Shown here: one piece after another, positions 50,447 through 58,926 of the stretch | How positions within the stretch are numbered: position 1 is the first letter of the stretch | How the letters are laid out: every line of letters starts with the position of its first letter | From: JAVDCA01 sp035293985 | Lineage (GTDB): Bacteria > Pseudomonadota > Alphaproteobacteria > Rhizobiales > Xanthobacteraceae | Assembly (NCBI GenBank): GCA_035293985.1 | Contig: DATGLS010000045.1 | Span: forward strand, 248,001 to 312,000 | Reading direction: 5' to 3' | DNA length: 64,000 nt | The notes under the pieces: generated by a model | What the model was told of the DNA's origin: nothing | Database searches by the model: none | What the model saw: only the letters and a program-made list of their open reading frames with translations | Program-made: the position numbers and the translations under genes

Positions 50447-51277
50447 GTGCCGATCGTTTCAGTCCTCTGGGCCATGGCGCTGCTCGCAGCAGCCGCGCTC
50501 TCGCTCGTCGCCGCGGGCCGCGTCGAGTATGCGCTGGCGCACGATGCGCTCGCCACGGCGAGCGACGATGCGGTCGCCGAAGCCGTGACCAATCGCGCCG
50601 TCCTAGCGCTGCTCGATCCGCGTCCCGCCAGCCGCTGGCGGACCGACGGCGTGCCGCAGGACTTCAGCTTCGGCGATCGCCGCGTTCGGGTCGCCATCCA
50701 GGATGAGCTCGGCCGCATCGACCTCAATCAGGCGGACGGCTCGCTCCTCTTGCAATTGCTCCAATCCGTCGGGGTCGGCACCGGCGCCGCCCAATCGCTG
50801 GTGGACAAGATCCTCGACTGGCGCGACCCGGGCCCAATGCGGCGACTCAACGGCGCGAAGTCCGACGAATATCGCGCGGCCGGCTATTCGTATGGTCCGC
50901 GCAACGGCGCCTTTCAAAGCGTGGACGAGCTGCGGCTGGTGATCGGGATGACGCCGGAGATCTTCGCGCAGATCGAGCCGGCGCTCACGGTCTACTCCGG
51001 CCATCCGCGTTTCGACCCGCGCCTCGCGCCGCGGGAGGCGCTGCGCGCACTTCCTGGCATGGATGACGCGAAGATCGACGCCCTGGTGTCGGCGCGCACG
51101 CTGGCCAATGCCTATGCGGGTCCGGTTGGCGACCTGATCGGCGAGTTGAGGGGACGAGCCTTCGAGATCCGCAGCGAGCTCGCCCGCAACGATCGCACGG
51201 TCGAGCGTGACGTCACGATCCGCCTTTCCGGAAACCCCGATCAACCCTACTGGGTCTTGAACCGGCAACGGCGATGA
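50447..51277 (+). CDS. gspK: GspK-type minor pseudopilin lacking the usual leader
   Basis: 276 residues from GTG 50447. The hydrophobic helix begins at once: MPIVSVLWAMALLAAAALSL. The conserved GspK body follows: DDAVAEAVTNRAVLALL, VAIQDELGRIDLNQADGSLL, VDKILDWRDP, GPRNGAFQSVDELRLVIGM, and a late DLIGELRGRAFEIR. No basic leader or Gly cleavage site precedes the helix, and a TGA lies in frame 10 codons upstream with no room for one. AAGGAGCTGGAGAAA is the ribosome site. The stop overlaps gspE. Confidence 0.85.
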   Translation: MPIVSVLWAMALLAAAALSLVAAGRVEYALAHDALATASDDAVAEAVTNRAVLALLDPRPASRWRTDGVPQDFSFGDRRVRVAIQDELGRIDLNQADGSLLLQLLQSVGVGTGAAQSLVDKILDWRDPGPMRRLNGAKSDEYRAAGYSYGPRNGAFQSVDELRLVIGMTPEIFAQIEPALTVYSGHPRFDPRLAPREALRALPGMDDAKIDALVSARTLANAYAGPVGDLIGELRGRAFEIRSELARNDRTVERDVTIRLSGNPDQPYWVLNRQRR

Positions 51278-53124
51278 GCGCGCAATCCTCTTCCGTCACG
51301 CCGTTCGCGCGGCCACGCGGGTCGGCGAGACGATCCATCCCGGCGCCGCCCGACCTGGAGCAGGGGCCGAGGACGCAGCCGCCGGAGCGCGTCGAGGAGT
51401 CTCCGTCGCCGGTCTGCCGCGATCCGCAAGCCGGCGCCTTTGCGGATTGCCTCGGCGCGTTCCTCCTCGCCCGCAACATCATCGACCGGCCCGCGCTCGA
51501 TCGCGCGCAGCGCGCCGCGCAGGCGACCCGGGAGCGCTTCGACCACGTCCTGACCAAGCTCGGGCTGCTCTCCGAAGCCGACCTGGCGGGCGCCCTCTCG
51601 CAGTACCTGTCGCTGCCGATCGTCTCCGCCGCGGATCTGCCCGCCGAGCCCCTCCTCCTCGATCTCATCGAGCCGGATTTCGTGCGGCGCAACCGGATCC
51701 TGCCGCTCGCGCTCAGCGCCGAGACCGTGACGATCGGCGTCATCGATCCATTTGCCGACGAGCCGATGCGCGCAATCGGCTTTCTGACCGAGCGGAGCGT
51801 CGTGGTCCGCGTCTTTCCGCCGGCCGAGTTCGATAAGGCCCTGCGCATGCTGTACGCCACGAGCGGCCGCGACGGCCCCGCGTCGGCGGGGACACCGGAC
51901 GGCGCTGACGCGAGCGAGATCGACGTCCAACGCCTGCGCGATCTTGCGAGCGAGGCGCCGGTCATCCGGCTCGTCAACCAGATCATCGCCAATGCGGTCG
52001 AGAGCCGCGCGTCCGATATCCACATCGAGCCGACGGTCGACGTCGTCACGGTGCGCTATCGGATCGACGGCGCGTTGCGCACGGTGCAGACCCTATCGCC
52101 CGCGCTCCGCGCGGCGGTCACATCGCGCATCAAGATCGTCGCCAAGCTCGACATCGCCGAGCGGCGGATGCCGCAGGATGGCCGCATCAAGATCGCGGTG
52201 CGCGGCACCGACATCGATTTCCGGGTATCGACCATTCCGACGGCCTTCGGCGAGAGCGTCGTCATGCGCATCCTCGATCGCTCGCGGGTGGCTCTCGATT
52301 TCGCCAAGCTCGGATTCGATCCGCAACATGTCGCCACCTTCATCGAACTGATCCGGCACCCCAACGGAATCGTGCTGGTGACCGGTCCGACCGGCAGCGG
52401 CAAGACGACGACGCTCTACACGGCGCTCCAGCTGCTCGACAATTCCGAGCGCAAGATATTCACGGTCGAGGATCCGATCGAGTACCAGCTGGCGGGGACC
52501 AATCAGGTGCAGGTCCATGCCGCGATCGGGCTCACGTTTCCGCACGCCTTGCGATCGATCCTGCGCCAGGACCCGGACATCATCATGATCGGCGAAATCC
52601 GCGATCTCGAGACGGCGCGGATCGCGATTCAGGCTTCGCTCACCGGACACCTCGTCCTCTCGACGCTGCACACCAACAGCGCCGCCGCGACGATCACGCG
52701 CCTGATCGACATGGGCGTCGAGCACTACCTGCTCGCCTCCACGGTCCGGGGCATCCTGGCGCAGAGACTCGTGCGTCGGCTGTGCACGCACTGCTCGGGG
52801 CCGCATGAACGCAGCGGATTCTGGGCCGATGAGCTGCGTGGCGTGGTGACGTCGACGCAGACGCTCGGCCCTGCCGATATCCGGCAAGCGCGTGGATGCG
52901 ACCTTTGCGGCGGTACTGGCTATTCGGGGCGCACGACGATCGCCGAGATCCTGCCGCTCGATTCCGCGATCAATTCCCTCGTCGCATCGCAGGCGGGCGA
53001 TGCCGAGGTCGAGCGTCTCGCGCGCGAACGCGGCATGGCGAGCATGTACGCGAACGGGATGGTCAAAGCCTGGCACGGGGTGACCACAGTCGAGGAGGTG
53101 CTGCGCGCGACCAAGGTCGTCTGA
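51274..53124 (+). CDS. gspE: Type II secretion ATPase GspE
   Basis: 616 residues. An Arg/Pro-rich N-terminal segment leads into the T2SSE N-terminal domain (DHVLTKLGLLSEADLAGALS). The ATPase has Walker A GPTGSGKTTT at about 370-379, the Asp box VEDPIEYQ, Walker B IIMIGEIRDLETARIAIQAS and the His box LSTLHTN. A zinc-binding CxxC pair follows (RLCTHCSG and CDLCGGTGYSG). It powers pseudopilus assembly in the cytoplasm with GspF and GspL. ATG 51274 overlaps the gspK stop (ATGA). Confidence 0.97.
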   Translation: MSAQSSSVTPFARPRGSARRSIPAPPDLEQGPRTQPPERVEESPSPVCRDPQAGAFADCLGAFLLARNIIDRPALDRAQRAAQATRERFDHVLTKLGLLSEADLAGALSQYLSLPIVSAADLPAEPLLLDLIEPDFVRRNRILPLALSAETVTIGVIDPFADEPMRAIGFLTERSVVVRVFPPAEFDKALRMLYATSGRDGPASAGTPDGADASEIDVQRLRDLASEAPVIRLVNQIIANAVESRASDIHIEPTVDVVTVRYRIDGALRTVQTLSPALRAAVTSRIKIVAKLDIAERRMPQDGRIKIAVRGTDIDFRVSTIPTAFGESVVMRILDRSRVALDFAKLGFDPQHVATFIELIRHPNGIVLVTGPTGSGKTTTLYTALQLLDNSERKIFTVEDPIEYQLAGTNQVQVHAAIGLTFPHALRSILRQDPDIIMIGEIRDLETARIAIQASLTGHLVLSTLHTNSAAATITRLIDMGVEHYLLASTVRGILAQRLVRRLCTHCSGPHERSGFWADELRGVVTSTQTLGPADIRQARGCDLCGGTGYSGRTTIAEILPLDSAINSLVASQAGDAEVERLARERGMASMYANGMVKAWHGVTTVEEVLRATKVV

Positions 53125-53157
53125 CCGCGTGCGCCGCAATCGAGCCGGAAACCGCAC

Positions 53158-54306
53158 ATGAAAGTTTCGATCTCCTCATATCTGCGAAAGCTCGGGGCGG
53201 CCTCGCCGGACGAGCTGATGGGCCGCTTTTGCCGATGGTGGGTCGCGGAGTTCGTCGATCTGTTTCCACCCCGCGTAGCGGAGTGGCTGACCGGCAAGGA
53301 TCGTCGGCGCCTGGTGCTTTCGCTCGAGCCCGAGCGCGTCGGTCTCGAGATTCAAGGCGGCGCCGGGCAGGGGCGGATTTGCGGCGAGATCGAACGCTCG
53401 CGCTATTCGCCTGACGCGATCGATCGGTTCCTTGTCAAGCATTCGCTCCGGCGCGCCGACGTTGATATTGCGATTCGCCTCCACCGCGAGCGGATTTTCC
53501 AGCGTCGCTTCCTGCTCCCCCTCGCGGCTGAATCCGCCATCGAGGAGGTCGCTCTACGCGACCTCACGCGCAGGACTCCGTTCAAGCCGGCCGATATCCA
53601 CCATGATGTGCGCGCCGCAAGAGCGCCGGCAGACAAGATCGAGGTCGTGCAGTGGGTCGTCCGACGCTCGGTCGCCGACCAGATGATCGCGGCATTGCAG
53701 ATGGCCCCGGGCGAGGTCGCCTGCCTGGTGGGCGATCCGCCGCTCGACGTCGGCCCTGCCCCGCTGATCCGACTTTCGCGCGGCGTGTCAGGCGGTGCTT
53801 CCTGGCTGCGTGCATGTCGGATTGCCCTTATCGCGACCGGAATCGCGCTCGCAGTGGCGCTCGTCGCGGGCAAGCTATGGCGGCAACAGATCGCCCTCGA
53901 CGATCTGGCAAATCAGCTCGCGGACCTGCGGCCACGCGCGCAGCAAGTGCGTGCCCTCGTCAACGGCCTCGACCGTACCCAAGCGATCATCGAGCGCATC
54001 AGATCGCGCAAGCGCGACGACGTTCGCTTCCTCGACGCCTGGGAGGAAGCAACCCGCGTGGTGCCGCACGACACCTGGCTCACCGAGCTGCGGCTCGTCC
54101 CGGCGACCGAGCACGGCGGGGAGCAGGTGGTCATGACCGGCTTCTCCACGGCGGCGGCGCGTCTGGTGGGCTTGATCGATGCCTCACCGATGTTCTCCGA
54201 TGCGTCGCTGACGGCGCCGATCTCCCGCGACAACACGGAGGAGCGCGAAAGGTTCTCGATCGAGGCGGCGCTGCGCCCCCATGGCGCACATAGGGGCGCG
54301 CAATGA
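53158..54306 (+). CDS. gspL: Type II secretion platform protein GspL/PilN-like
   Basis: 382 residues. The cytoplasmic actin-like half has LVLSLEPERVGLEIQGGAGQ and RFLLPLAAESAIEEVALRDL. A single membrane helix lies at about 222-242 (ALIATGIALAVALVAGKLW), and the periplasmic PilN-like half begins with a coiled segment LANQLADLRPRAQQVRALVN and includes VPHDTWLTELRLVP. It recruits GspE to the platform. It lies 33 bases after gspE and overlaps gspM (ATGA). Confidence 0.88.
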   Translation: MKVSISSYLRKLGAASPDELMGRFCRWWVAEFVDLFPPRVAEWLTGKDRRRLVLSLEPERVGLEIQGGAGQGRICGEIERSRYSPDAIDRFLVKHSLRRADVDIAIRLHRERIFQRRFLLPLAAESAIEEVALRDLTRRTPFKPADIHHDVRAARAPADKIEVVQWVVRRSVADQMIAALQMAPGEVACLVGDPPLDVGPAPLIRLSRGVSGGASWLRACRIALIATGIALAVALVAGKLWRQQIALDDLANQLADLRPRAQQVRALVNGLDRTQAIIERIRSRKRDDVRFLDAWEEATRVVPHDTWLTELRLVPATEHGGEQVVMTGFSTAAARLVGLIDASPMFSDASLTAPISRDNTEERERFSIEAALRPHGAHRGAQ

Positions 54307-54902
54307 GGACGGACCTGAGGTTGATGCCCGCCTTGCGGCGCGGATTGTTCGTCTTCCTCAACCTTGCCGCATGCTTGGGCATTCTCGCCGGCATCATGTG
54401 GCCGATCGAGGACCTGCTGGCCGATCGCGACCGGCGGATCGCCGAGCAGCGCACGCTGGTTGCGCGGCTCGCGGCCGTGGCGGCACAGGCCCCGGCGATC
54501 CGCGAACGCAGCGAGCAGACCAAATCGCTCGCCGACCGGCCGGAATTCCTGCATGGGCCGAATGACGGCGTGATCGCCGCGAACTTGCAGAGTCGGCTCA
54601 CCGGCATGACGCAGAGCGCCGGCAGCCGAGTGCGGTCGATCCGGGCTCTGCAGCCCTCGACGCGCGACGGCGTTCCTTACCTTGGCGCGCATATCGACAT
54701 GTCCGGGCCGCTGCTGGCGTTGCAACGGGCGATTTATGCAATCGAGAGTGCGACGCCGTACCTTTTCGTCGTCGGCGCGGTCATCAAGCCATCGACGCAG
54801 ACGGCCCTGCAGCGGCCGGGCGCGCCCAACGCGACCGAGCAGCCTGTCTTCGATGCGGAGCTCGACATTGTAGGTGCCTTGCCGCCGGAGGCGCGACATT
54901 GA
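54303..54902 (+). CDS. gspM: Type II secretion protein GspM-like
   Basis: 199 residues. A membrane helix at about 14-34 (GLFVFLNLAACLGILAGIMW) is followed by a helical linker LLADRDRRIAEQRTLVARLA and a ferredoxin-like periplasmic domain (VIAANLQSRLTGMTQSAG, then GAHIDMSGPLLALQRAIYAI). This matches the GspM/PilO class that pairs with GspL. It overlaps both neighbours by one to four bases. Confidence 0.82.
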   Translation: MRTDLRLMPALRRGLFVFLNLAACLGILAGIMWPIEDLLADRDRRIAEQRTLVARLAAVAAQAPAIRERSEQTKSLADRPEFLHGPNDGVIAANLQSRLTGMTQSAGSRVRSIRALQPSTRDGVPYLGAHIDMSGPLLALQRAIYAIESATPYLFVVGAVIKPSTQTALQRPGAPNATEQPVFDAELDIVGALPPEARH

Positions 54903-55402
54903 TGGCAAGTCGTTTCACCCCACTGGCTGCAGTGGGCCTCGTTACCCTTGGCGTTGTCAACGCGTTCATGCTGGCCGGCTTCATCTGGTCGCTGACGGGA
55001 GAGCCGTCCGCGGTCGCGCCGACAGAGTGGAAGCCGGACCTGTCGGCGAGCGACGACGCTCCTGAGGCCAGCAAACCCATCGCAGCGTACACACTGGTGC
55101 TGGCGCATCCGATCTTCTTCAAGACGCGAGAACCGTTCGTGCCCCCGCCCCCTCCCCCGCCGCCGCCGCGACCAGCCGCCCCGCCCCCGCCGGTGATCGA
55201 TCCGGGCATTTCGGTCGCCGGCGTGCTGATCAGCGGGCCGATCCGCAAGGCCTACCTGATGAGCAGGTCGGACACGCTCGGCACGTGGGTGCGCGAGGGC
55301 GAAAAGTACGATGGCTGGACGGTCCAATCCGTGACCGCGGGGAACGCGAAATTGCAGCGAGATGAGAGGTCGCTCGAATTGTCGCTCTACCCTGGACGGT
55401 AA
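54902..55402 (+). CDS. GspC-like inner-membrane adaptor, last gene of the gsp operon
   Basis: 166 residues. It has an N-terminal helix (about 6-32), an extended region, a poly-proline run at about 81-101, then a small beta domain (SVAGVLISGPIRKAYLMSRS, WVREGEKYDGWTVQSVTAGN, LQRDERSLELSLY) that follows the GspC homology-region pattern. GspC links the platform to the GspD N-domains. The position at the end of the operon also suits a GspN-type name, so I leave the symbol blank. The ATG overlaps the gspM stop; its stop abuts the stop of the convergent ABC-F gene with no spacer. Confidence 0.75.
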   Translation: MASRFTPLAAVGLVTLGVVNAFMLAGFIWSLTGEPSAVAPTEWKPDLSASDDAPEASKPIAAYTLVLAHPIFFKTREPFVPPPPPPPPPRPAAPPPPVIDPGISVAGVLISGPIRKAYLMSRSDTLGTWVREGEKYDGWTVQSVTAGNAKLQRDERSLELSLYPGR

Positions 55403-57025
55403 TCACCCCCGCAACCCCGGCGCCTCCTGCCCGGTGCGCGCCACATACTCCGTATACCCTCCGCCATACCGGCGTATCCCTTCTGGCGTGAGCTCCAGCA
55501 CCCGGTTCGACAGCGCCGCCAGGAACCGCCTGTCGTGCGACACGAACAGCATCGCGCCCTCGTATTGCGACAGCGCCGCGATCAGCATCTCCTTGGTCGC
55601 CATGTCGAGGTGGTTGGTCGGCTCGTCGAGCACGAGAAAGTTCGGCGGGTCGTAGAGCATCTGCGCCATCACGAGGCGCGCCTTCTCGCCGCCGGAGAGC
55701 ACCCGGCATTTCTTCTCGACGTCGTCGCCCGAGAAGCCGAAGCAGCCCGCCAGCGTGCGCAGCGAGCCCTGCCCGGCTTGCGGAAACGAATCCGCGAGCC
55801 ACTCGAACACGGTGCGCTCGCCGTCGAGCAGGTCCATGGCGTGCTGGGCGAAGTAGCCCATCTTGACGCTCGCGCCGACGCTCACGCGGCCGTCATCGGG
55901 CGCGGTCTCGCCGGCGACCAGCTTGAGCAGGGTCGATTTGCCGGCGCCGTTGACGCCCATGACGCACCAGCGCTCGCGCCGGCGCACCTCGAAGTCGAGG
56001 CCTTGGTAGATGCTGCGGCTGCCGTAGCGCTTGTGCACGTTCTCGAGGCGCGCGACGTCCTCGCCCGAGCGCGGCGCCGGCGGAAACTCGAACGCGATCG
56101 TCTGCCGCCGCCGCGGCGGCTCGACCCGCTCGATCTTGTCGAGCTTCTTCACCCGGCTCTGCACCTGCGCGGCATGCGAGGCGCGCGCCTTGAAGCGCTC
56201 GATGAAGCGGATCTCCTTCGCCAGCATCGCCTGCTGGCGCTCGAACTGCGCCTGCTGCTGCGCCTCGCCGAGCGCGCGCTGCTGCTCGTAGAACGCGTAG
56301 TCGCCCGAATAGGTCGTGAGCGTGCCGCCGTCGATCTCGATCACCTTGCCGACGACCCGATTCATGAACTCGCGGTCGTGCGAGGTCATCAGCAGCGCGC
56401 CCTCGTAGCCTTTGAGAAACGCCTCGAGCCAGATCAGGCTCTCGATGTCGAGATGGTTGCTCGGCTCGTCGAGCAGCATGGCGTCGGGCCGCATCAGCAG
56501 GATGCGGGCGAGCGCGACCCGCATCTTCCAGCCGCCCGACAGCGCGCCGACGTCGCCGTCCATCATCTCGGCCGAGAAGCTCAAGCCCGCCAGCACCTCG
56601 CGCGCGCGGCCTTCCAGGGCGTAGCCGTCGAGCTCCTCGAAGCGCGCCTGCGCGTCCCCGTAGCGCGCGATGATGTCGTCCATCTCGTCCGCGCGGTCCG
56701 GATCCGCCATCGCGGCCTCGAGCGCGCGCAGCTCGGCCGCGACCTCGCTCACCGGGCCGGCGCCGTCCATCACCTCGGCGACGGCGCTGCGGCCCGCCAT
56801 CTCGCCCACATCCTGGCTGAAGTAGCCGATGGTGACGCCGCGATCGACCGCGACCTGCCCCTCGTCGGGCTGCTCCTCGCCGGTGATCATGCGAAAGAGC
56901 GTCGTCTTGCCGGCCCCGTTGGGGCCGACCAGCCCGACCTTCTCGCCGCGCTGGATCGCGGCCGAGGCCTCGACGAAGAGCAGATGATGGCCGTTCTGCT
57001 TGCTGACGGAATCGATGCGGATCAT
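55403..57025 (-). CDS. ABC-F family ATPase (ribosome-associated type)
   Basis: 540 residues with two ABC domains and no membrane part. Walker A sites: GPNGAGKTT and GVNGAGKST. Signatures: LSGGWKMRVALARILLM and LSGGEKARLVMAQML, with LLDEPSNHLD and VLDEPTNHLD. The linker between the domains (FERQQAMLAKEIRFIERFKA, ASHAAQVQSRVKKLDKI) is the ABC-F P-site tRNA-interaction motif. Members act on stalled or initiating ribosomes; the closest named types are Uup/YbiT/EttA, and which one cannot be decided here. Confidence 0.93.
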   Translation of the reverse strand: MIRIDSVSKQNGHHLLFVEASAAIQRGEKVGLVGPNGAGKTTLFRMITGEEQPDEGQVAVDRGVTIGYFSQDVGEMAGRSAVAEVMDGAGPVSEVAAELRALEAAMADPDRADEMDDIIARYGDAQARFEELDGYALEGRAREVLAGLSFSAEMMDGDVGALSGGWKMRVALARILLMRPDAMLLDEPSNHLDIESLIWLEAFLKGYEGALLMTSHDREFMNRVVGKVIEIDGGTLTTYSGDYAFYEQQRALGEAQQQAQFERQQAMLAKEIRFIERFKARASHAAQVQSRVKKLDKIERVEPPRRRQTIAFEFPPAPRSGEDVARLENVHKRYGSRSIYQGLDFEVRRRERWCVMGVNGAGKSTLLKLVAGETAPDDGRVSVGASVKMGYFAQHAMDLLDGERTVFEWLADSFPQAGQGSLRTLAGCFGFSGDDVEKKCRVLSGGEKARLVMAQMLYDPPNFLVLDEPTNHLDMATKEMLIAALSQYEGAMLFVSHDRRFLAALSNRVLELTPEGIRRYGGGYTEYVARTGQEAPGLRG

Positions 57026-57116
57026 ACGGGCACGCGGCTGGATGAGATTGCGGGCCGGCCCTTAGCGTACCTCGCCGCGGATGCCAAATCGGCCGGCTTG
57101 TCGAACTAAATGCAAG

Positions 57117-57202
57117 CGTCATGGCCGGGCTTCTCCCGGCCATCCACGTCTTACTCGCACCGAAGCAAGACGTGGATGCGCGGGACAAGCCCGCGCATGA
57201 CG
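57117..57202. repeat. Dispersed palindromic repeat, copy 7 (best preserved)
   Basis: Left hairpin CGTCATGGCCGGGCTTCTCC with CGGCCATCCACGTCTT; right hairpin AAGACGTGGATGCGCGGGAC with AAGCCCGCGCATGACG. Each half is itself a GC-rich stem-loop, and the two halves are inverted copies of each other, so a large cruciform-like fold is possible. It lies between two minus-strand genes. Related copies are at 5013, 7990, 19491, 20506, 28175 and 29281. Confidence 0.88.
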
Positions 57203-57217
57203 TGGAGATTGTTTCGA

Positions 57218-57988
57218 CTAGGCCCTCCCCGCCTCGAACACCGCCACATCGATCTCGAATGTCCCGTCCGGCTCGGTTGCGAAATAGCGCGTCACGCTCG
57301 CCGATACGCCGGTCTGCAGCGCGCGGATGGCGTCGACCTGGACCTTCGGCGTCGCCATGCGCTCGACCCAGGTCTTGAACACCAGCCGCACGCGCGAGCG
57401 CTTCGTCGTCGCAACCGTGAGCCCTGCCCGCGCCAGCGCCTCCTGCCACTCGGCGGCCGAGTAGCTGCGCACGTGCGAGCGGTCGCGCAGCAACTCGATC
57501 GCCTGGTAGAACGTGTCGAGCAGCGGGGTGCCGGGCGAGATCGAGTCGGCGATGCCGGCGACGCCGCCGGGCTTGAGCACGCGCGCGGCCTCGCGCAGGG
57601 CGGCATCGAGGTCGCGCCAGTGGTGCGCGCTGTAGCGCGTGAGCACCATGTCGAAGCTCGCGTCGGGAAACGGCAGGCTTTCGACCACGCCCTGCTGCGT
57701 CGTCACGTTGGCGAGCCCGCGCTCGCGCGCGGCGCCCGCGACGGTCGCGAGCATGTCGGCGGAGAGGTCGTAGGCCACGACCTCGCGCGCGTGCGGCGCC
57801 GCCGCGAACGTCACGTGGCCACCGCCGCACCCGAGGTCGAGCACGCGCGGCGCACGCTGCGCCCGCACCAGCGCCGTGAGCGCGTCGAGGTCCTCGCCGC
57901 GCGCATGCACGGCGCTGGTGAGATACGCGGCGGCGCGCGACCCGAACTGGTCGCCCACCAGGGTTTCGTGGCTCTTCGATTCCGGCAT
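57218..57988 (-). CDS. Class I SAM-dependent methyltransferase (UbiE/Methyltransf_11 type)
   Basis: 256 residues from ATG 57988 (MPESKSHETLVGDQFGSRAA), which has GGAG 8 bases before it; ATG 58012 adds eight residues and is the alternative. Motif I is VLDLGCGGGHVTF, followed by AYDLSADML, SLPFPDASFDMVLTRYSAHH and a post-motif REAARVLKPGGVAGIAD. The substrate is unknown. It is divergent from the MmyB-type regulator, and the 60-84 bases between carry paired operator-like sites, so this gene is probably the regulator's target. Confidence 0.9.
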   Translation of the reverse strand: MPESKSHETLVGDQFGSRAAAYLTSAVHARGEDLDALTALVRAQRAPRVLDLGCGGGHVTFAAAPHAREVVAYDLSADMLATVAGAARERGLANVTTQQGVVESLPFPDASFDMVLTRYSAHHWRDLDAALREAARVLKPGGVAGIADSISPGTPLLDTFYQAIELLRDRSHVRSYSAAEWQEALARAGLTVATTKRSRVRLVFKTWVERMATPKVQVDAIRALQTGVSASVTRYFATEPDGTFEIDVAVFEAGRA

Positions 57989-58031
57989 TGCGCGCGCTCC
58001 GGCTGATGTCATCCCGTAGCAGCAAGCCTAC

Positions 58032-58067
58032 ACTGGTTTCAGTTCCGATCTCATACTGGTATCAATT
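58032..58067. promoter_or_regulatory. Paired operator-like repeats between methyltransferase and regulator genes
   Basis: ACTGGTTTCAGTT at 58032-58044 and ACTGGTATCAATT at 58055-58067 are direct repeats with starts 23 bases apart, about two helical turns. Each is also near-palindromic (ACTG...CAGT and ACTG...CAAT). The second ends 5 bases before the regulator ATG. A binding site for the divergent HTH regulator is the simplest reading. Confidence 0.6.
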
Positions 58068-58072
58068 TCACC

Positions 58073-58915
58073 ATGACGGCGGCGCACCAGCAGCAACGCG
58101 AGCTCGGCGAGTTCGTCCGCGCGCAGCGCGAACGGCTCGTGCCGACGGCCTTCGGCCTGCCCGCCGCGGCGCGCCGGCGCACGCCCGGGCTGCGGCGCGA
58201 AGAGGTGGCGCAGCTCTGCGGTCTGAGCGTGACCTGGTACACCTGGCTCGAGCAGGGGCGCGACGTGTCGCTCTCGCCGGCCGCCCTCGACCGGCTCGCC
58301 AAGGCGCTGCGGCTCGGCCGCGCCGAGCGCGCCTACCTGTTCGAGCTCGCCCGCAAGCGCGATCCGGACACGCGCGATGACGAGCGCGGCAGCGTGCCGG
58401 CCGCCCTGCTCGCCTGCGTCAGCACCATCGGCTCGCCGGCCTATATCCTCGATCGTGTCTGGACGGCACGCGGCTGGAACGCCAAGGCGGCGCGTCTCTT
58501 CGCCGGCTGGCTCGACGGCGACAACGATCGCAACCTGCTGCGCTACATCTTCCTGTCGCCCGCCGCCCGCACGCTGATCCATGACTACGACCAGCGCGCC
58601 CGCCGCGTCGTCGCCGAATTCCGCGCCGACGTGAGCAGCCACCTCGCCGATCCGGCGATCCGCGATCATATCGAGGACCTGCGCCGGCGCAGCGATGCCT
58701 TCGCGCGCATCTGGGACGCGCATGGCGTGCTCGGCCGCGAAGGCGGCGAGCGCACGTTCGATCATCCGCGCGACGGTCTCGTGCGCTTCGAGCAGGTCAC
58801 CTTCAATCTGGCGAGCCAGCCCGATCTCAAGCTCACGATCCTCATCCCGGCGCGGTCGCGGCCGGGCCCGGCTCCGCGCGGGCGAACGCGTGCTAAGACG
58901 GCACCACGAACCTAG
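58073..58915 (+). CDS. XRE-family regulator with MmyB-like ligand domain
   Basis: 280 residues. The N-terminal helix-turn-helix is seen in ELGEFVRAQRERLVPTAFGL, TPGLRREEVAQLCGLSVTWY, TWLEQGRDVSLSPAALDRLA. The C-terminal domain follows the MmyB pattern: SPAYILDRVWTARGWNAKAA, NLLRYIFLSPAARTLIHDYD, AEFRADVSSHLADPAIRDHI, and a beta end with FEQVTFNLASQPDLKLTILI. These regulators usually control one divergent enzyme gene, here the methyltransferase, and bind a small hydrophobic ligand. A basic Pro/Arg tail closes the protein. Confidence 0.9.
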   Translation: MTAAHQQQRELGEFVRAQRERLVPTAFGLPAAARRRTPGLRREEVAQLCGLSVTWYTWLEQGRDVSLSPAALDRLAKALRLGRAERAYLFELARKRDPDTRDDERGSVPAALLACVSTIGSPAYILDRVWTARGWNAKAARLFAGWLDGDNDRNLLRYIFLSPAARTLIHDYDQRARRVVAEFRADVSSHLADPAIRDHIEDLRRRSDAFARIWDAHGVLGREGGERTFDHPRDGLVRFEQVTFNLASQPDLKLTILIPARSRPGPAPRGRTRAKTAPRT

Positions 58916-58926
58916 GGAGAAGCCGC

